Virus record (IMG/VR): IMGVR_UViG_3300020281_000124
Span: 1 to 24,635 of that record
From: a virus
Strand: one strand, 5' to 3'
Length of the DNA stretch: 24,635 bases
Below the pieces are notes generated by a model. It was not told where the DNA came from, ran no database searches, and was given only the letters and a program-made list of their open reading frames with translations. Each line of letters begins with the position of its first letter. The stretch's first letter is position 1. Position numbers and translations under genes: made by a program. Below, piece by piece: positions 7,404-13,678 of the stretch.

Positions 7404-7658
7404 TTACACGCCTTTCATAATATAATCAAATTTTAAAACTGGCTCGCCAGTAACACCCCAAAACATTTCAGTTTCAGCAAGAGTCTTTTCAGCATCTTCC
7501 TGAGTCATGTAATCAGTATACCTGTCATAAGGTTGTATAAAACCTTCAGACTTATCGATTGAACCGACATACCAGCCGGCTGCTGATGCCATAACAATCG
7601 GCTCAGATATGCCACTAGTATTAAACTTAATATTTTTGGTATCTTTTAATATTTTCAT
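7404..7658 (-). CDS. Hypothetical protein (84 aa), first gene of rnh operon
   Basis: An 84-residue acidic-to-neutral protein with start MKILKDTKNIKFN, middle VMASAAGWYVGSIDKSEGF and a segment DYMTQEDAEKTLAETEMFW resembling a short two-helix unit. I do not recognise the family. ATG 7658 is preceded by AGGAG at 6 bases, and the gene is the first downstream of a clear TTTACA-N17-TATAAT promoter, so it leads the operon that continues through the 107-aa gene, rnh and DUF6433. No membrane segment is seen. Confidence 0.62.
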   Translation of the reverse strand: MKILKDTKNIKFNTSGISEPIVMASAAGWYVGSIDKSEGFIQPYDRYTDYMTQEDAEKTLAETEMFWGVTGEPVLKFDYIMKGV

Positions 7659-7690
7659 AACAACTCCTAATTTTTTATTTTGATAGTTAT

Positions 7691-7719
7691 ATTATACACT
7701 ATTTTTTTGCATTTGTAAA
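7691..7719 (-). promoter_or_regulatory. Host sigma70-type promoter for the rnh operon
   Basis: Minus-strand TTTACA (7714-7719) and a perfect TATAAT (7691-7696) are spaced by 17 bases. The promoter lies 33 bases before ATG 7658. The -35 region continues upstream as GTGAAAACTTGTTTACAAATG, nearly the same as at the nrdJ promoter (GTGAAAAACTTGTTTACAAAG), suggesting a shared control element around the -35 box. Confidence 0.8.
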
Positions 7720-7740
7720 CAAGTTTTCACTTAACTTGTT
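7718..7740. repeat. 8-bp inverted repeat over the end of the GIY-YIG gene and the -35 box
   Basis: AACAAGTT (7718-7725) and AACTTGTT (7733-7740) are perfect reverse complements separated by seven bases. The element covers the last codons and stop of the GIY-YIG gene and touches the -35 hexamer of the next promoter. It could be a weak hairpin limiting read-through or an operator. No U-tract follows on the transcribed strand, so it is not a standard rho-independent terminator. Confidence 0.45.
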
Positions 7741-8132
7741 AAATGTTTTGCGTGTATTCTACAACCAATAAAGTTGTTAAAGTAGTCGTCTCTGAATAAA
7801 ACATTGTTGTCAAACTGTAACTTTGCCTCGTAGTAAGACATTTCTCCTTTGGTCTTACAAAGTTTTAATATCACTCTTTTAAATTTGTCTTGGCCGTTTT
7901 TTTCCACAAGGTTGCGTACTTCATTCGACGACCCGTAATATTCTTTCCAGTTTGATTCGACACGCGTGCGTACGCGTCTCTTACGTGTTTTAGTGATGGG
8001 GAGAGTTTTAGGTTTCCAGAAGTTTTTCTTTCCAATATACTTTTTGTTGGAACTAACTTCGGTAAGTTGATATACGAATCCTTGAAACTCTTCTGGTGTT
8101 GATTCAAATACTGTGTCATTATAATACCACAT
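7731..8132 (-). CDS. SegE-like GIY-YIG endonuclease domain protein
   Basis: A 133-residue protein with the GIY-YIG nuclease layout in the SegE-like form found in T4-type phages. The first element is GFVYQLTE (Y21 of a 'G-F-V-Y' strand) and the second is KKYIGKKNFW (Y32-I33-G34). An arginine/lysine-rich stretch follows at 46-60, with E102 in YYEAKLQFDN as the expected catalytic glutamate. It has no obvious DNA-binding domain beyond this, so it may be a stand-alone nuclease rather than a full homing endonuclease. It lies nine bases after the cytochrome b gene. No clear Shine-Dalgarno sequence precedes ATG 8132, suggesting coupling to the upstream gene. Confidence 0.75.
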   Translation of the reverse strand: MWYYNDTVFESTPEEFQGFVYQLTEVSSNKKYIGKKNFWKPKTLPITKTRKRRVRTRVESNWKEYYGSSNEVRNLVEKNGQDKFKRVILKLCKTKGEMSYYEAKLQFDNNVLFRDDYFNNFIGCRIHAKHLTS

Positions 8133-8140
8133 GCATTTAT

Positions 8141-9394
8141 TTATTCTTTTTTATGAGCAGCGCCTTTTAAAACAAGAGGACTGCTTGCTTCAAATATTGG
8201 AGTTCCTATTCCAATTGGCAAGGGCTTTGTCGGTTCAAATTTTGGAAGTAAAGGTAACAATACTAAAAAATGTATAAAGTAATATGCAGTTGCAATCCTA
8301 CTAAGTGTTACGTATATTCCTTCAGCTGGCATAGCACCGAGATATCCTAGTGCAATACAGTCTACAAACAGTATCCAAAAGAATATTTTGTATAAAGGTC
8401 TAAATTGTGAAGATCTAATAGGTTGCCTGTCTAACCATGGAAGAATAAACAGAACCATTATTGCTCCAAACATTAATAGTACGCCGCCTAACTTATCAGG
8501 AACTGCTCTTAGTATGGCATAAAACGGTAAGAAATACCATTCAGGCACGATGTGAGCTGGTGTTACCATTGGATTAGCCGGAATGTAATTATCTGGATGT
8601 CCCATAAAGTTTGGAAAGAAGAAAACTGCTGCAGCGAAAAAAGTTAAAAATACTCCAAGTCCAAACAAGTCTTTGATCGTATAGTATGGATGGAAAGGCA
8701 GTGTGTCTTGTTTACCTTTTATGTCAATACCAATCGGATTATTACTACCAAATCTATGTAAGGCGACTAGATGTAATATAACTACGCCGACTATTACAAA
8801 TGGCAGTACAAAGTGTAAACTAAAAAATCTATTTAATAAAGCTTGATCAACGCTAAATCCGCCCCATAACCAAGTAACAAACTGTTCTCCTACCAGAGGG
8901 ATAGCGCTAAATAGATTTGTTATGACTGTTGCACCCCAAAAACTCATTTGACCCCATGGCAAGACGTATCCCATAAAAGCTGTGGCCATCATAAGTAAAA
9001 GTATTAATACTCCTAATATCCATAACAACTCTCTTGGTGCTTTATACGAACCATAGTATAATCCTCGAAAGATATGTATGTATGTTACTATGAAAAAGAA
9101 ACTGGCTCCATTCATATGAATGTATCTTATTAACCAGCCGTGATTAACGTCTCGCATTATTCTTTCAACACTGTCAAAAGCATAATCAACATGAGCGGTA
9201 TAGTGCATGCTTAAAACAATACCAGTGATTATCATTATCACAAGTGTGATACCTGATAAGCTACCAAAATTCCACATGTAGTTTAAATTTTTAGGTGTTG
9301 GATATTCAGTTAATTCATGATTTAAAAAAGAAAAGATTCCTAATCGGTAATCAATCCAATTAACTACAGGATTTTTAAATTTAGATTTTGCCAT
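8141..9394 (-). CDS. petB: Cytochrome b of the bc1 complex (complete)
   Basis: A complete 417-residue cytochrome b, the quinol-oxidising membrane core of respiratory complex III. All four haem ligands are present with 14-residue spacing: H93 and H107 in helix B, H194 and H208 in helix D. Qo-site elements are [19 protein letters not shown] (142-160) and P284-E285-W286-Y287. Qi-site H213 and K241-D242 match proteobacterial positions. Eight hydrophobic helices are visible at about 44-64, 92-112, 121-145, 191-212, 243-262, 301-320, 334-355 and 363-383. Length fits alphaproteobacterial cytochrome b. No Rieske protein or cytochrome c1 gene is in the window. The ATG overlaps the stop of a tiny upstream ORF (TAATG), and the gene shares the nrdJ transcript. 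Finding it among T4-like phage genes is highly unusual. Confidence 0.95.
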   Translation of the reverse strand: MAKSKFKNPVVNWIDYRLGIFSFLNHELTEYPTPKNLNYMWNFGSLSGITLVIMIITGIVLSMHYTAHVDYAFDSVERIMRDVNHGWLIRYIHMNGASFFFIVTYIHIFRGLYYGSYKAPRELLWILGVLILLLMMATAFMGYVLPWGQMSFWGATVITNLFSAIPLVGEQFVTWLWGGFSVDQALLNRFFSLHFVLPFVIVGVVILHLVALHRFGSNNPIGIDIKGKQDTLPFHPYYTIKDLFGLGVFLTFFAAAVFFFPNFMGHPDNYIPANPMVTPAHIVPEWYFLPFYAILRAVPDKLGGVLLMFGAIMVLFILPWLDRQPIRSSQFRPLYKIFFWILFVDCIALGYLGAMPAEGIYVTLSRIATAYYFIHFLVLLPLLPKFEPTKPLPIGIGTPIFEASSPLVLKGAAHKKE

Positions 9395-9471
9395 TAAAAG
9401 TCTACGTCTATTCCGTTTATGCTATAAGTTTTTCCGTTAAATCCTTTATCCATTTTTTCTTTGTCAGACAT
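9394..9471 (-). CDS. Possible 25-residue leader peptide upstream of cytochrome b
   Basis: A tiny frame starting at ATG 9471 ([20 protein letters not shown], then five more residues) ends in a stop that overlaps the cytochrome b start as TAATG. It could serve mainly to couple translation into the cytochrome b gene, which has no clear ribosome-binding site of its own. The same frame is open upstream to ATG 9582, but that part lies antisense to no gene and overlaps the better-supported zinc-ribbon gene in another frame. AAGGA is too close to the ATG for an ideal site, so confidence is low. Confidence 0.35.
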   Translation of the reverse strand: MSDKEKMDKGFNGKTYSINGIDVDF

Positions 9472-9481
9472 ATCCTTACTG

Positions 9482-9616
9482 TTAATTCTGACCCATGTAT
9501 TGAACTTCTTCTGCTTCGGCTCTTCTTCCACAGATTGGACAGTGAGTAGGTTCTTTATACGCTGCCACATATGAAGTTTCATCGCATTCTTCGCATTCTA
9601 TCTGGTAATCCTTCAA
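9482..9616 (-). CDS. Small zinc-ribbon protein, TTG start
   Basis: A 44-residue zinc ribbon that begins at TTG 9616, with AAAGGA about 8 bases upstream. The product starts MKDYQIECEECDETSYVAAY and contains the second knuckle THCPICGRRAEAE. The four cysteines (C8, C11, C26, C29) form the CxxC...CPxCG pattern of a zinc ribbon. Similar very short zinc ribbons are common in marine T4-like phages. It overlaps the DUF1289 gene by 38 bases. The pattern makes this frame much more convincing than the longer ATG-started frame on the same strand. It may bind nucleic acid or a protein partner. Confidence 0.72.
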   Translation of the reverse strand: MKDYQIECEECDETSYVAAYKEPTHCPICGRRAEAEEVQYMGQN

Positions 9617-9755
9617 GGATTTGTTCCTTTCTTTTCATCGTAGCTGTCGACCATTCTGCTATCTCTTTTGTTGATCTGCCGCAACCTATGCAAAAATCAT
9701 CTTGCAAAGTACATATTTTTACGCAAGGTGAAACGATTTTAGAAATCGATTTCAC
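9579..9755 (-). CDS. DUF1289 family cysteine-motif protein, probable GTG start
   Basis: A 58-residue protein of the DUF1289 family, with the signature SPCVKICTLQDDFCIGCGRS followed by TKEIAEW. The cysteine set C-x3-C-x6-C-x2-C would bind zinc or possibly an iron-sulfur cluster. The family is common in proteobacteria, where its role is poorly defined. The best start is GTG 9755, with AGGTGG a few bases upstream and only a 17-base overlap with nrdJ. An ATG at 9797 would lengthen it to 72 residues but adds sequence that only mirrors the nrdJ end. A host-like cellular family between nrdJ and cytochrome b is notable. Confidence 0.75.
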   Translation of the reverse strand: MKSISKIVSPCVKICTLQDDFCIGCGRSTKEIAEWSTATMKRKEQILEGLPDRMRRMR

Positions 9756-11955
9756 AGGCGCCACCTGCGCAAGCGGCTGCAGCGAGTGTATCAACATCAG
9801 TATACTTTCTTTCTTTTATATCTTCTTTCCAATCAACTGTTTTTAAAGTTGATTGTATTTTATTCCATTTATGTAACAAGTACGCGTCTTTTAAACAATG
9901 CTCGGCTAACAATGTATCAGAATTTAAATAATTATCAGCAAACTTACCAAATCTTCTTATCCAATCTCTTTTCATTGCGTTCTCTGAAGATTCTAAAGAT
10001 AAGTCTTCGCCAAATCCTTTTGCTGTAGAACAAGCATCCCACAAGTTATTAAAACATTTTAGCGCGTCAACTACCATACCTGATGCAAACACTGCGGCAT
10101 TACCATATTTTTTTACCATATCTTTTGCAGTAATTACGGCAGTATTTGGAGCTTGATTATAGTCTTTATCGCCACTCATAGCTAAAAAAGATATGCCAGC
10201 AAACGAATGTCTATTTTCAAATACGTATTTCTCAACTTCATCCCAGTCATCTACGATAATAGTATTAGATACGTTATGTCTTACTCCTTTATCTGCGCAT
10301 AAGTCTTCATTAGTGCCGGCTTCAACCCAGTGCTTTTGAGCTTTCTTTACGAGTTCAAGATGTTTAACACCTAACAAGTCATCTTTATACATTGAACCTT
10401 TTTTTGGTAATATTGGAAAAGATACGACTACATCAGTTCCACCAGCTGACCAAACAGAATCTTCTACCATATACGGATTAGTTTTCATGATAGCTTGAGT
10501 TATCTCAGATTCTTTATTCATTTGTACATTTCTTATGTACATGTTTGAATGCTCGGCATGAATACCAGAAGCTGTTTGTAATAACACAGAAGCATTACCA
10601 CTTGGCTTTACGCATGTGGTTCTAGCTGCAGAGTTTATTCCAATAATTTGAGCAACTTCTCTATTTACTTCTTTAACGATCTTTGCGCCTTTTTCCAGAA
10701 TATTCTCGTCAAAAAGTATGTCTGGATTATTCATCCATCCTGTGATTGAGACTCCAAGTAAAGCTTCTCTATCAAAAATAAGTTTTGAAGTATCAGTTAA
10801 GAACTTGAAGTCAGTGTACCCTGCTTGTAGGGTACCGAGGATAGACGCAGCACGGCATGCCTTATAAAAGTCTTCCTCGGTATTGCATTTGCCTCCGTTG
10901 ATCTCCGTCAAGTTGCATCCTTGCCAACCTGACTTTTTATTGATCTGTGGATACATACCAATCTCCACACATGGATTTGTAGTATGTTCTGTAGATTCAA
11001 CGAAGACGAACCCGGGTTCGCCAAATTGTTTGACAGATTCCATAATCTTGCCAAACTGTTCTGGAGTAGTTTCATCTCGTACAATAACTGCAGAGTTATT
11101 TGATCTACCCCTTTGTGGATTATCCATGAACCAATTTCCTGTCTTAGCGTTCATCATCTCTTCGTCATCTGGCGAAAAAAGACAAATGGTTGCTGACCTA
11201 CGAACGCCACCTGATAATACGGCGTCAGCCGCGTGCATAGTAATATCATAAGCATTTATAGGTTTAAGATCTATTGGTTCTTTCGAGTCTAATACAATAC
11301 CTTGTAATAAGTGTTCTATTTTATCTAATGACCTACGCAAACCATTTGGCCCAGGTGCTTTGAATCCACCAGATATTTTTGCTCCTTTTGGCCTGATTTG
11401 AGATAAGTCAAAGTAAACTCTACGACCTTCGTATTCTGGAAATTTTCCTCCTCCTACGAAGAATGAAGACATAAGTACATCAAGTGCTGATGCCCAGCCT
11501 TCTATAGAGTCTTCTACTATGTAACCTTTCGCTTGTTTAGTTCTATTTTGAATCTTTGGTAATTTTTTGATGTGATGTCTCTGGACAGAAAAACCTGCCC
11601 CAGCTCCACATAACAAAATGTAAAATACTTCACCAAAGAATTCTGGTCTATTAACATAAGATGAAGTACAATTGTACATTCTCATCTGATGTTTCATTAA
11701 TTGCTCACCGCCAAACTGTAAGGCGCGCTGAGCTCCAAGAACTCTTTGTTCTTTATAAGCAGTACGTGCTTCTTCTAAAAATGGTTGTAACGTATTATTC
11801 TGTACTTTATAATTATTTTCGTGCATATCAATTACACGATCTACCGCTTCATCCCATGTTTCATATCTACTTTCGCTTTCTTTAAAACGAGAGTAGCCTT
11901 CATAAAATTTAGTCTGAGACAAAAAATCCCTTGTGTCAACAATTTGATGCTGCAT
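9739..11955 (-). CDS. nrdJ: Class II (adenosylcobalamin-dependent) ribonucleotide reductase
   Basis: A 738-residue class II RNR of the monomeric ribonucleoside-triphosphate reductase type, about the length of the Lactobacillus enzyme (739). It reduces ribonucleotides to deoxyribonucleotides using adenosylcobalamin, supplying DNA precursors for phage replication. The active-site cysteine pair is C96 (YNCTSSY) and C347 (GCNLTEINGGKC); the radical cysteine C329 and E331 are in TNPCVEIGM. The C-terminal redox pair is C729/C734 in CAGGACEIDF. Other conserved stretches are LLCGAGAGFSVQ (115-125) and SGGVRRSATICLF (248-260). A GAGG ribosome site precedes ATG 11955, and a sigma70-like promoter lies 43 bases upstream. 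It leads the transcript that contains cytochrome b. It depends on host or scavenged cobalamin. Confidence 0.93.
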   Translation of the reverse strand: MQHQIVDTRDFLSQTKFYEGYSRFKESESRYETWDEAVDRVIDMHENNYKVQNNTLQPFLEEARTAYKEQRVLGAQRALQFGGEQLMKHQMRMYNCTSSYVNRPEFFGEVFYILLCGAGAGFSVQRHHIKKLPKIQNRTKQAKGYIVEDSIEGWASALDVLMSSFFVGGGKFPEYEGRRVYFDLSQIRPKGAKISGGFKAPGPNGLRRSLDKIEHLLQGIVLDSKEPIDLKPINAYDITMHAADAVLSGGVRRSATICLFSPDDEEMMNAKTGNWFMDNPQRGRSNNSAVIVRDETTPEQFGKIMESVKQFGEPGFVFVESTEHTTNPCVEIGMYPQINKKSGWQGCNLTEINGGKCNTEEDFYKACRAASILGTLQAGYTDFKFLTDTSKLIFDREALLGVSITGWMNNPDILFDENILEKGAKIVKEVNREVAQIIGINSAARTTCVKPSGNASVLLQTASGIHAEHSNMYIRNVQMNKESEITQAIMKTNPYMVEDSVWSAGGTDVVVSFPILPKKGSMYKDDLLGVKHLELVKKAQKHWVEAGTNEDLCADKGVRHNVSNTIIVDDWDEVEKYVFENRHSFAGISFLAMSGDKDYNQAPNTAVITAKDMVKKYGNAAVFASGMVVDALKCFNNLWDACSTAKGFGEDLSLESSENAMKRDWIRRFGKFADNYLNSDTLLAEHCLKDAYLLHKWNKIQSTLKTVDWKEDIKERKYTDVDTLAAAACAGGACEIDF

Positions 11956-11997
11956 CTTTTCCTCGTGATGTTGGTTTAATTTTTTATTGTTATAACT

Positions 11998-12026
11998 ATT
12001 ATATATTAAAAATCAATCTTTGTAAA
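11998..12026 (-). promoter_or_regulatory. Host sigma70-type promoter for nrdJ-cytochrome b operon
   Basis: Minus-strand TTTACA (12021-12026), a 17-base spacer and a perfect TATAAT (11998-12003) lie in the 79-base gap upstream of nrdJ. The flank GTGAAAAACTTGTTTACAAAG around the -35 box is almost identical to that at 7714-7730. It includes the small palindrome TTGTTTACAA. This is the only promoter-like site before cytochrome b, which lies 2.6 kb downstream with no terminator visible between. Confidence 0.8.
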
Positions 12027-12034
12027 CAAGTTTT

Positions 12035-12253
12035 TCACTCGCCGTCAAAATATTTTTTTATCATTTCTAATACATCGTCATATTTAGCTATTTCCATCAT
12101 CTGTTTTTCGAGCTCTTCCATTACTTGAGGATGCTCTCCAATACCAGCTGGATTATTCATATACACTTGAGCTGTGGCTTTTGCCATGGCAATCTTGCCT
12201 TCAGCATGTTTCTTAAGTGCTTTAATCATTTCATTTTCAAAATCAAAATCCAT
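12035..12253 (-). CDS. Small conserved phage protein (72 aa)
   Basis: A 72-residue acidic helical protein starting MDFDFENEMIKALKKHAEGK, with MNNPAGIGEHPQVMEELEKQ in the middle and KYDDVLEMIKKYF near the end. This layout matches short conserved proteins of T4-like cyanophages that I recall only as hypothetical. It is the last gene before the nrdJ promoter. A GGAG-type site precedes the ATG. It has no membrane segment or cysteines. Function unknown. Confidence 0.7.
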   Translation of the reverse strand: MDFDFENEMIKALKKHAEGKIAMAKATAQVYMNNPAGIGEHPQVMEELEKQMMEIAKYDDVLEMIKKYFDGE

Positions 12254-12257
12254 TTTA

Positions 12258-12839
12258 TTAGTCTCCTACTTTTGCGTTGATTTTTCTGTGTTTATTCCAT
12301 GCAACCCATCCACCTAATCGTAAAGCCCAATAAGCAAGATAGTTTAAGAAATAAAATCCATTGACTTCAATATTAATATCTCTAAATGTTTTATCCATCC
12401 ACTGTTGAGATCTAATACCTATAGTTTTTCCATTTTTTAATAATAGTGTTTCATACTTATATCCATAATCATGAATAAGTCCACCAATCAACAGTACACC
12501 GACCGGTGATAAGAATTGAGCTAAGAACTTTGGTACACTTGCACCATCGAACTTAAACCCTTTTGGTATAACAAAATTTTGTTTATTAATTGAGTAGTTA
12601 AAATCTTTTGCAACTTCCCAATGTCTAGTTCCAAATACCCATAACATAAGTGCTCCCCAGAAACCTTTACCTTTTGTAGCTATTCTGATAGGTTTCATAT
12701 GAGGATAATCTTTATAAGTAAAATTTACTCTGTTATCTATTTTTTTATCAAATAAGTTAATAATGAATCCTAAAATGACTAATATAATGAATATAGTCAT
12801 TGGCCAAAATTGCATAGCCAAACCTATAATGAAATCCAT
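12258..12839 (-). CDS. DUF1353 family membrane-anchored protein
   Basis: A 193-residue protein with an N-terminal membrane segment at about 12-30 followed by a DUF1353-type domain. The domain signature is IPKGFKFDGASVPKFLAQF (91-109), then GGLIHDYGYKYE (119-130) with H123 and D124. DUF1353 proteins occur widely in phages; their function is unresolved, and the conserved His/Asp would suit a metal-binding or hydrolase-like site. Its place directly after the spanin-like pair hints at an envelope or lysis role, which is inference. The start overlaps the preceding stop (TAATG). Confidence 0.72.
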   Translation of the reverse strand: MDFIIGLAMQFWPMTIFIILVILGFIINLFDKKIDNRVNFTYKDYPHMKPIRIATKGKGFWGALMLWVFGTRHWEVAKDFNYSINKQNFVIPKGFKFDGASVPKFLAQFLSPVGVLLIGGLIHDYGYKYETLLLKNGKTIGIRSQQWMDKTFRDINIEVNGFYFLNYLAYWALRLGGWVAWNKHRKINAKVGD

Positions 12840-12994
12840 TACTGTTTCTCCTCTTTAAGAATCCAAATTACTTTGGTGTTAGTATTATCTATAACTTTGT
12901 GTTCTTCGATTTGTTGATTATTTTTATTTAAATTTTCTTTAAATTCATCATATAAGAAAGATGCAATTAAAGAACCCATTATTGATTCAATCAT
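12839..12994 (-). CDS. Small hypothetical protein (51 aa)
   Basis: A 51-residue frame joined to both neighbours by TAATG overlaps (start 12994 in the stop of the lipoprotein gene, stop in the start of the DUF1353 gene), which strongly suggests a real, translationally coupled gene. It begins MIESIMGSLIASFLYDEFKE, a weakly amphipathic or hydrophobic helix, followed by an Asn/Gln/Glu-rich hydrophilic stretch and KVIWILKEEK at the end. It could be membrane-associated, and its place in the lysis-like group would allow a small accessory lysis role. I do not recognise the family. Confidence 0.62.
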   Translation of the reverse strand: MIESIMGSLIASFLYDEFKENLNKNNQQIEEHKVIDNTNTKVIWILKEEKQ

Positions 12995-13353
12995 TACTTT
13001 TTATCTTTAGGCTTTACTGCCTCTTCATAATATATTATAATTTCTTTTTGCTGTTCTATATATCTTTTTATTTCTTCAAAGTTAAGTGCTAAATTTTTAA
13101 ATGATGCTGGATCTAATCCATATATTACAAACTCGCCTATACCAGCTTTTACTTTTTTAATAACTTCAGGTAAATTCTTTTCAGTTATTACAATAATCTT
13201 TGTTTCCAACATTTTAACTGCTTTTGGCTTTTGAGCAATTGCGATAGTTGGAGATATTACTTTTTCAACTGTAACAATTTCTTTTTCTGGTTTCCAACTA
13301 CAACTACTTAGTAGCAGTGTTGATACCATTGAACATGTTAACAACTTCTTCAT
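12994..13353 (-). CDS. Lipoprotein, probable o-spanin (Rz1-like)
   Basis: A 119-residue lipoprotein. MKKLLTCSMVSTLLLSSCSW is a type II signal peptide with lipobox LSSC and lipidated C18. Serine at +2 favours the outer membrane. The mature part has predicted strands and a helix (EEIKRYIEQQKEIIIYYEE) and a lysine-rich end. The gene starts inside the last 50 bases of the upstream inner-membrane coiled-coil gene in a different frame, the classic overlapped arrangement of two-component spanins. It is longer than lambda Rz1 and not proline-rich, so the call rests on topology and gene layout. An unrelated lipoprotein remains possible. Confidence 0.62.
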   Translation of the reverse strand: MKKLLTCSMVSTLLLSSCSWKPEKEIVTVEKVISPTIAIAQKPKAVKMLETKIIVITEKNLPEVIKKVKAGIGEFVIYGLDPASFKNLALNFEEIKRYIEQQKEIIIYYEEAVKPKDKK

Positions 13354-13678
13354 TTATTCTCTTTTCTGTAGCTGCAGGATCTGCGATACTATTTTTGACT
13401 ATATCAGTTTCTGCAAGTATCTTTGCAATCTTTTTATTATTTTCTTCAGCAATAGTTAACTTGTTATTTAAGTCTTTAGTTAACTTAATTTGCTTTTCCA
13501 TATTTTCTTTGAGAGCTTTTATTGTGGAATCTTTTGCCTTAACAGCAACTTCAAGCTTTGCATTATTATCACGTAGTACCGCCATACGTTGCATAGTGTC
13601 ATTATATACAAAATACGCGCCATAGCCTATTCCTCCTAGTATAACTAGGATAAAAACAAGAATGTAAATTCTAGCCAT
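13304..13678 (-). CDS. Inner-membrane coiled-coil protein, probable i-spanin (Rz-like)
   Basis: A 124-residue protein with one N-terminal transmembrane helix (about 4-25, IYILVFILVILGGIGYGAYF), followed by a long predicted coiled coil (about 30-95). This is the N-in, C-out topology of an i-spanin. The small lipoprotein gene overlaps its 3' end by 50 bases in another frame. Together they would bridge inner and outer membranes and fuse them in the last step of lysis. The start overlaps the previous gene's stop by eight bases. The family is inferred from topology, not sequence identity. Confidence 0.62.
   Translation of the reverse strand: MARIYILVFILVILGGIGYGAYFVYNDTMQRMAVLRDNNAKLEVAVKAKDSTIKALKENMEKQIKLTKDLNNKLTIAEENNKKIAKILAETDIVKNSIADPAATEKRINEEVVNMFNGINTATK

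Noticed and set aside
7871-8119. An 82-residue minus-strand frame inside the GIY-YIG gene
   Set aside because: Same strand, different frame of a gene with recognisable GIY-YIG elements; composition looks like a frame shadow.
8141-9394. Cytochrome b as evidence that the window is a bacterial chromosome or prophage border
   Set aside because: Both sides of the gene carry phage-type genes in one tight operon, there is no integrase or attachment repeat, and petA/petC neighbours normal for a bacterial locus are missing.
9394-9582. A 62-residue ATG-started frame (MKLHMWQRIK...) upstream of cytochrome b
   Set aside because: Its first half overlaps the zinc-ribbon frame, which has a four-cysteine motif and a good ribosome site. 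Only the last 25 codons are kept as a possible leader peptide.
12258-12839. DUF1353 protein as the phage endolysin
   Set aside because: No muramidase, amidase or peptidase motif is recognisable. Position beside spanin-like genes is not enough.
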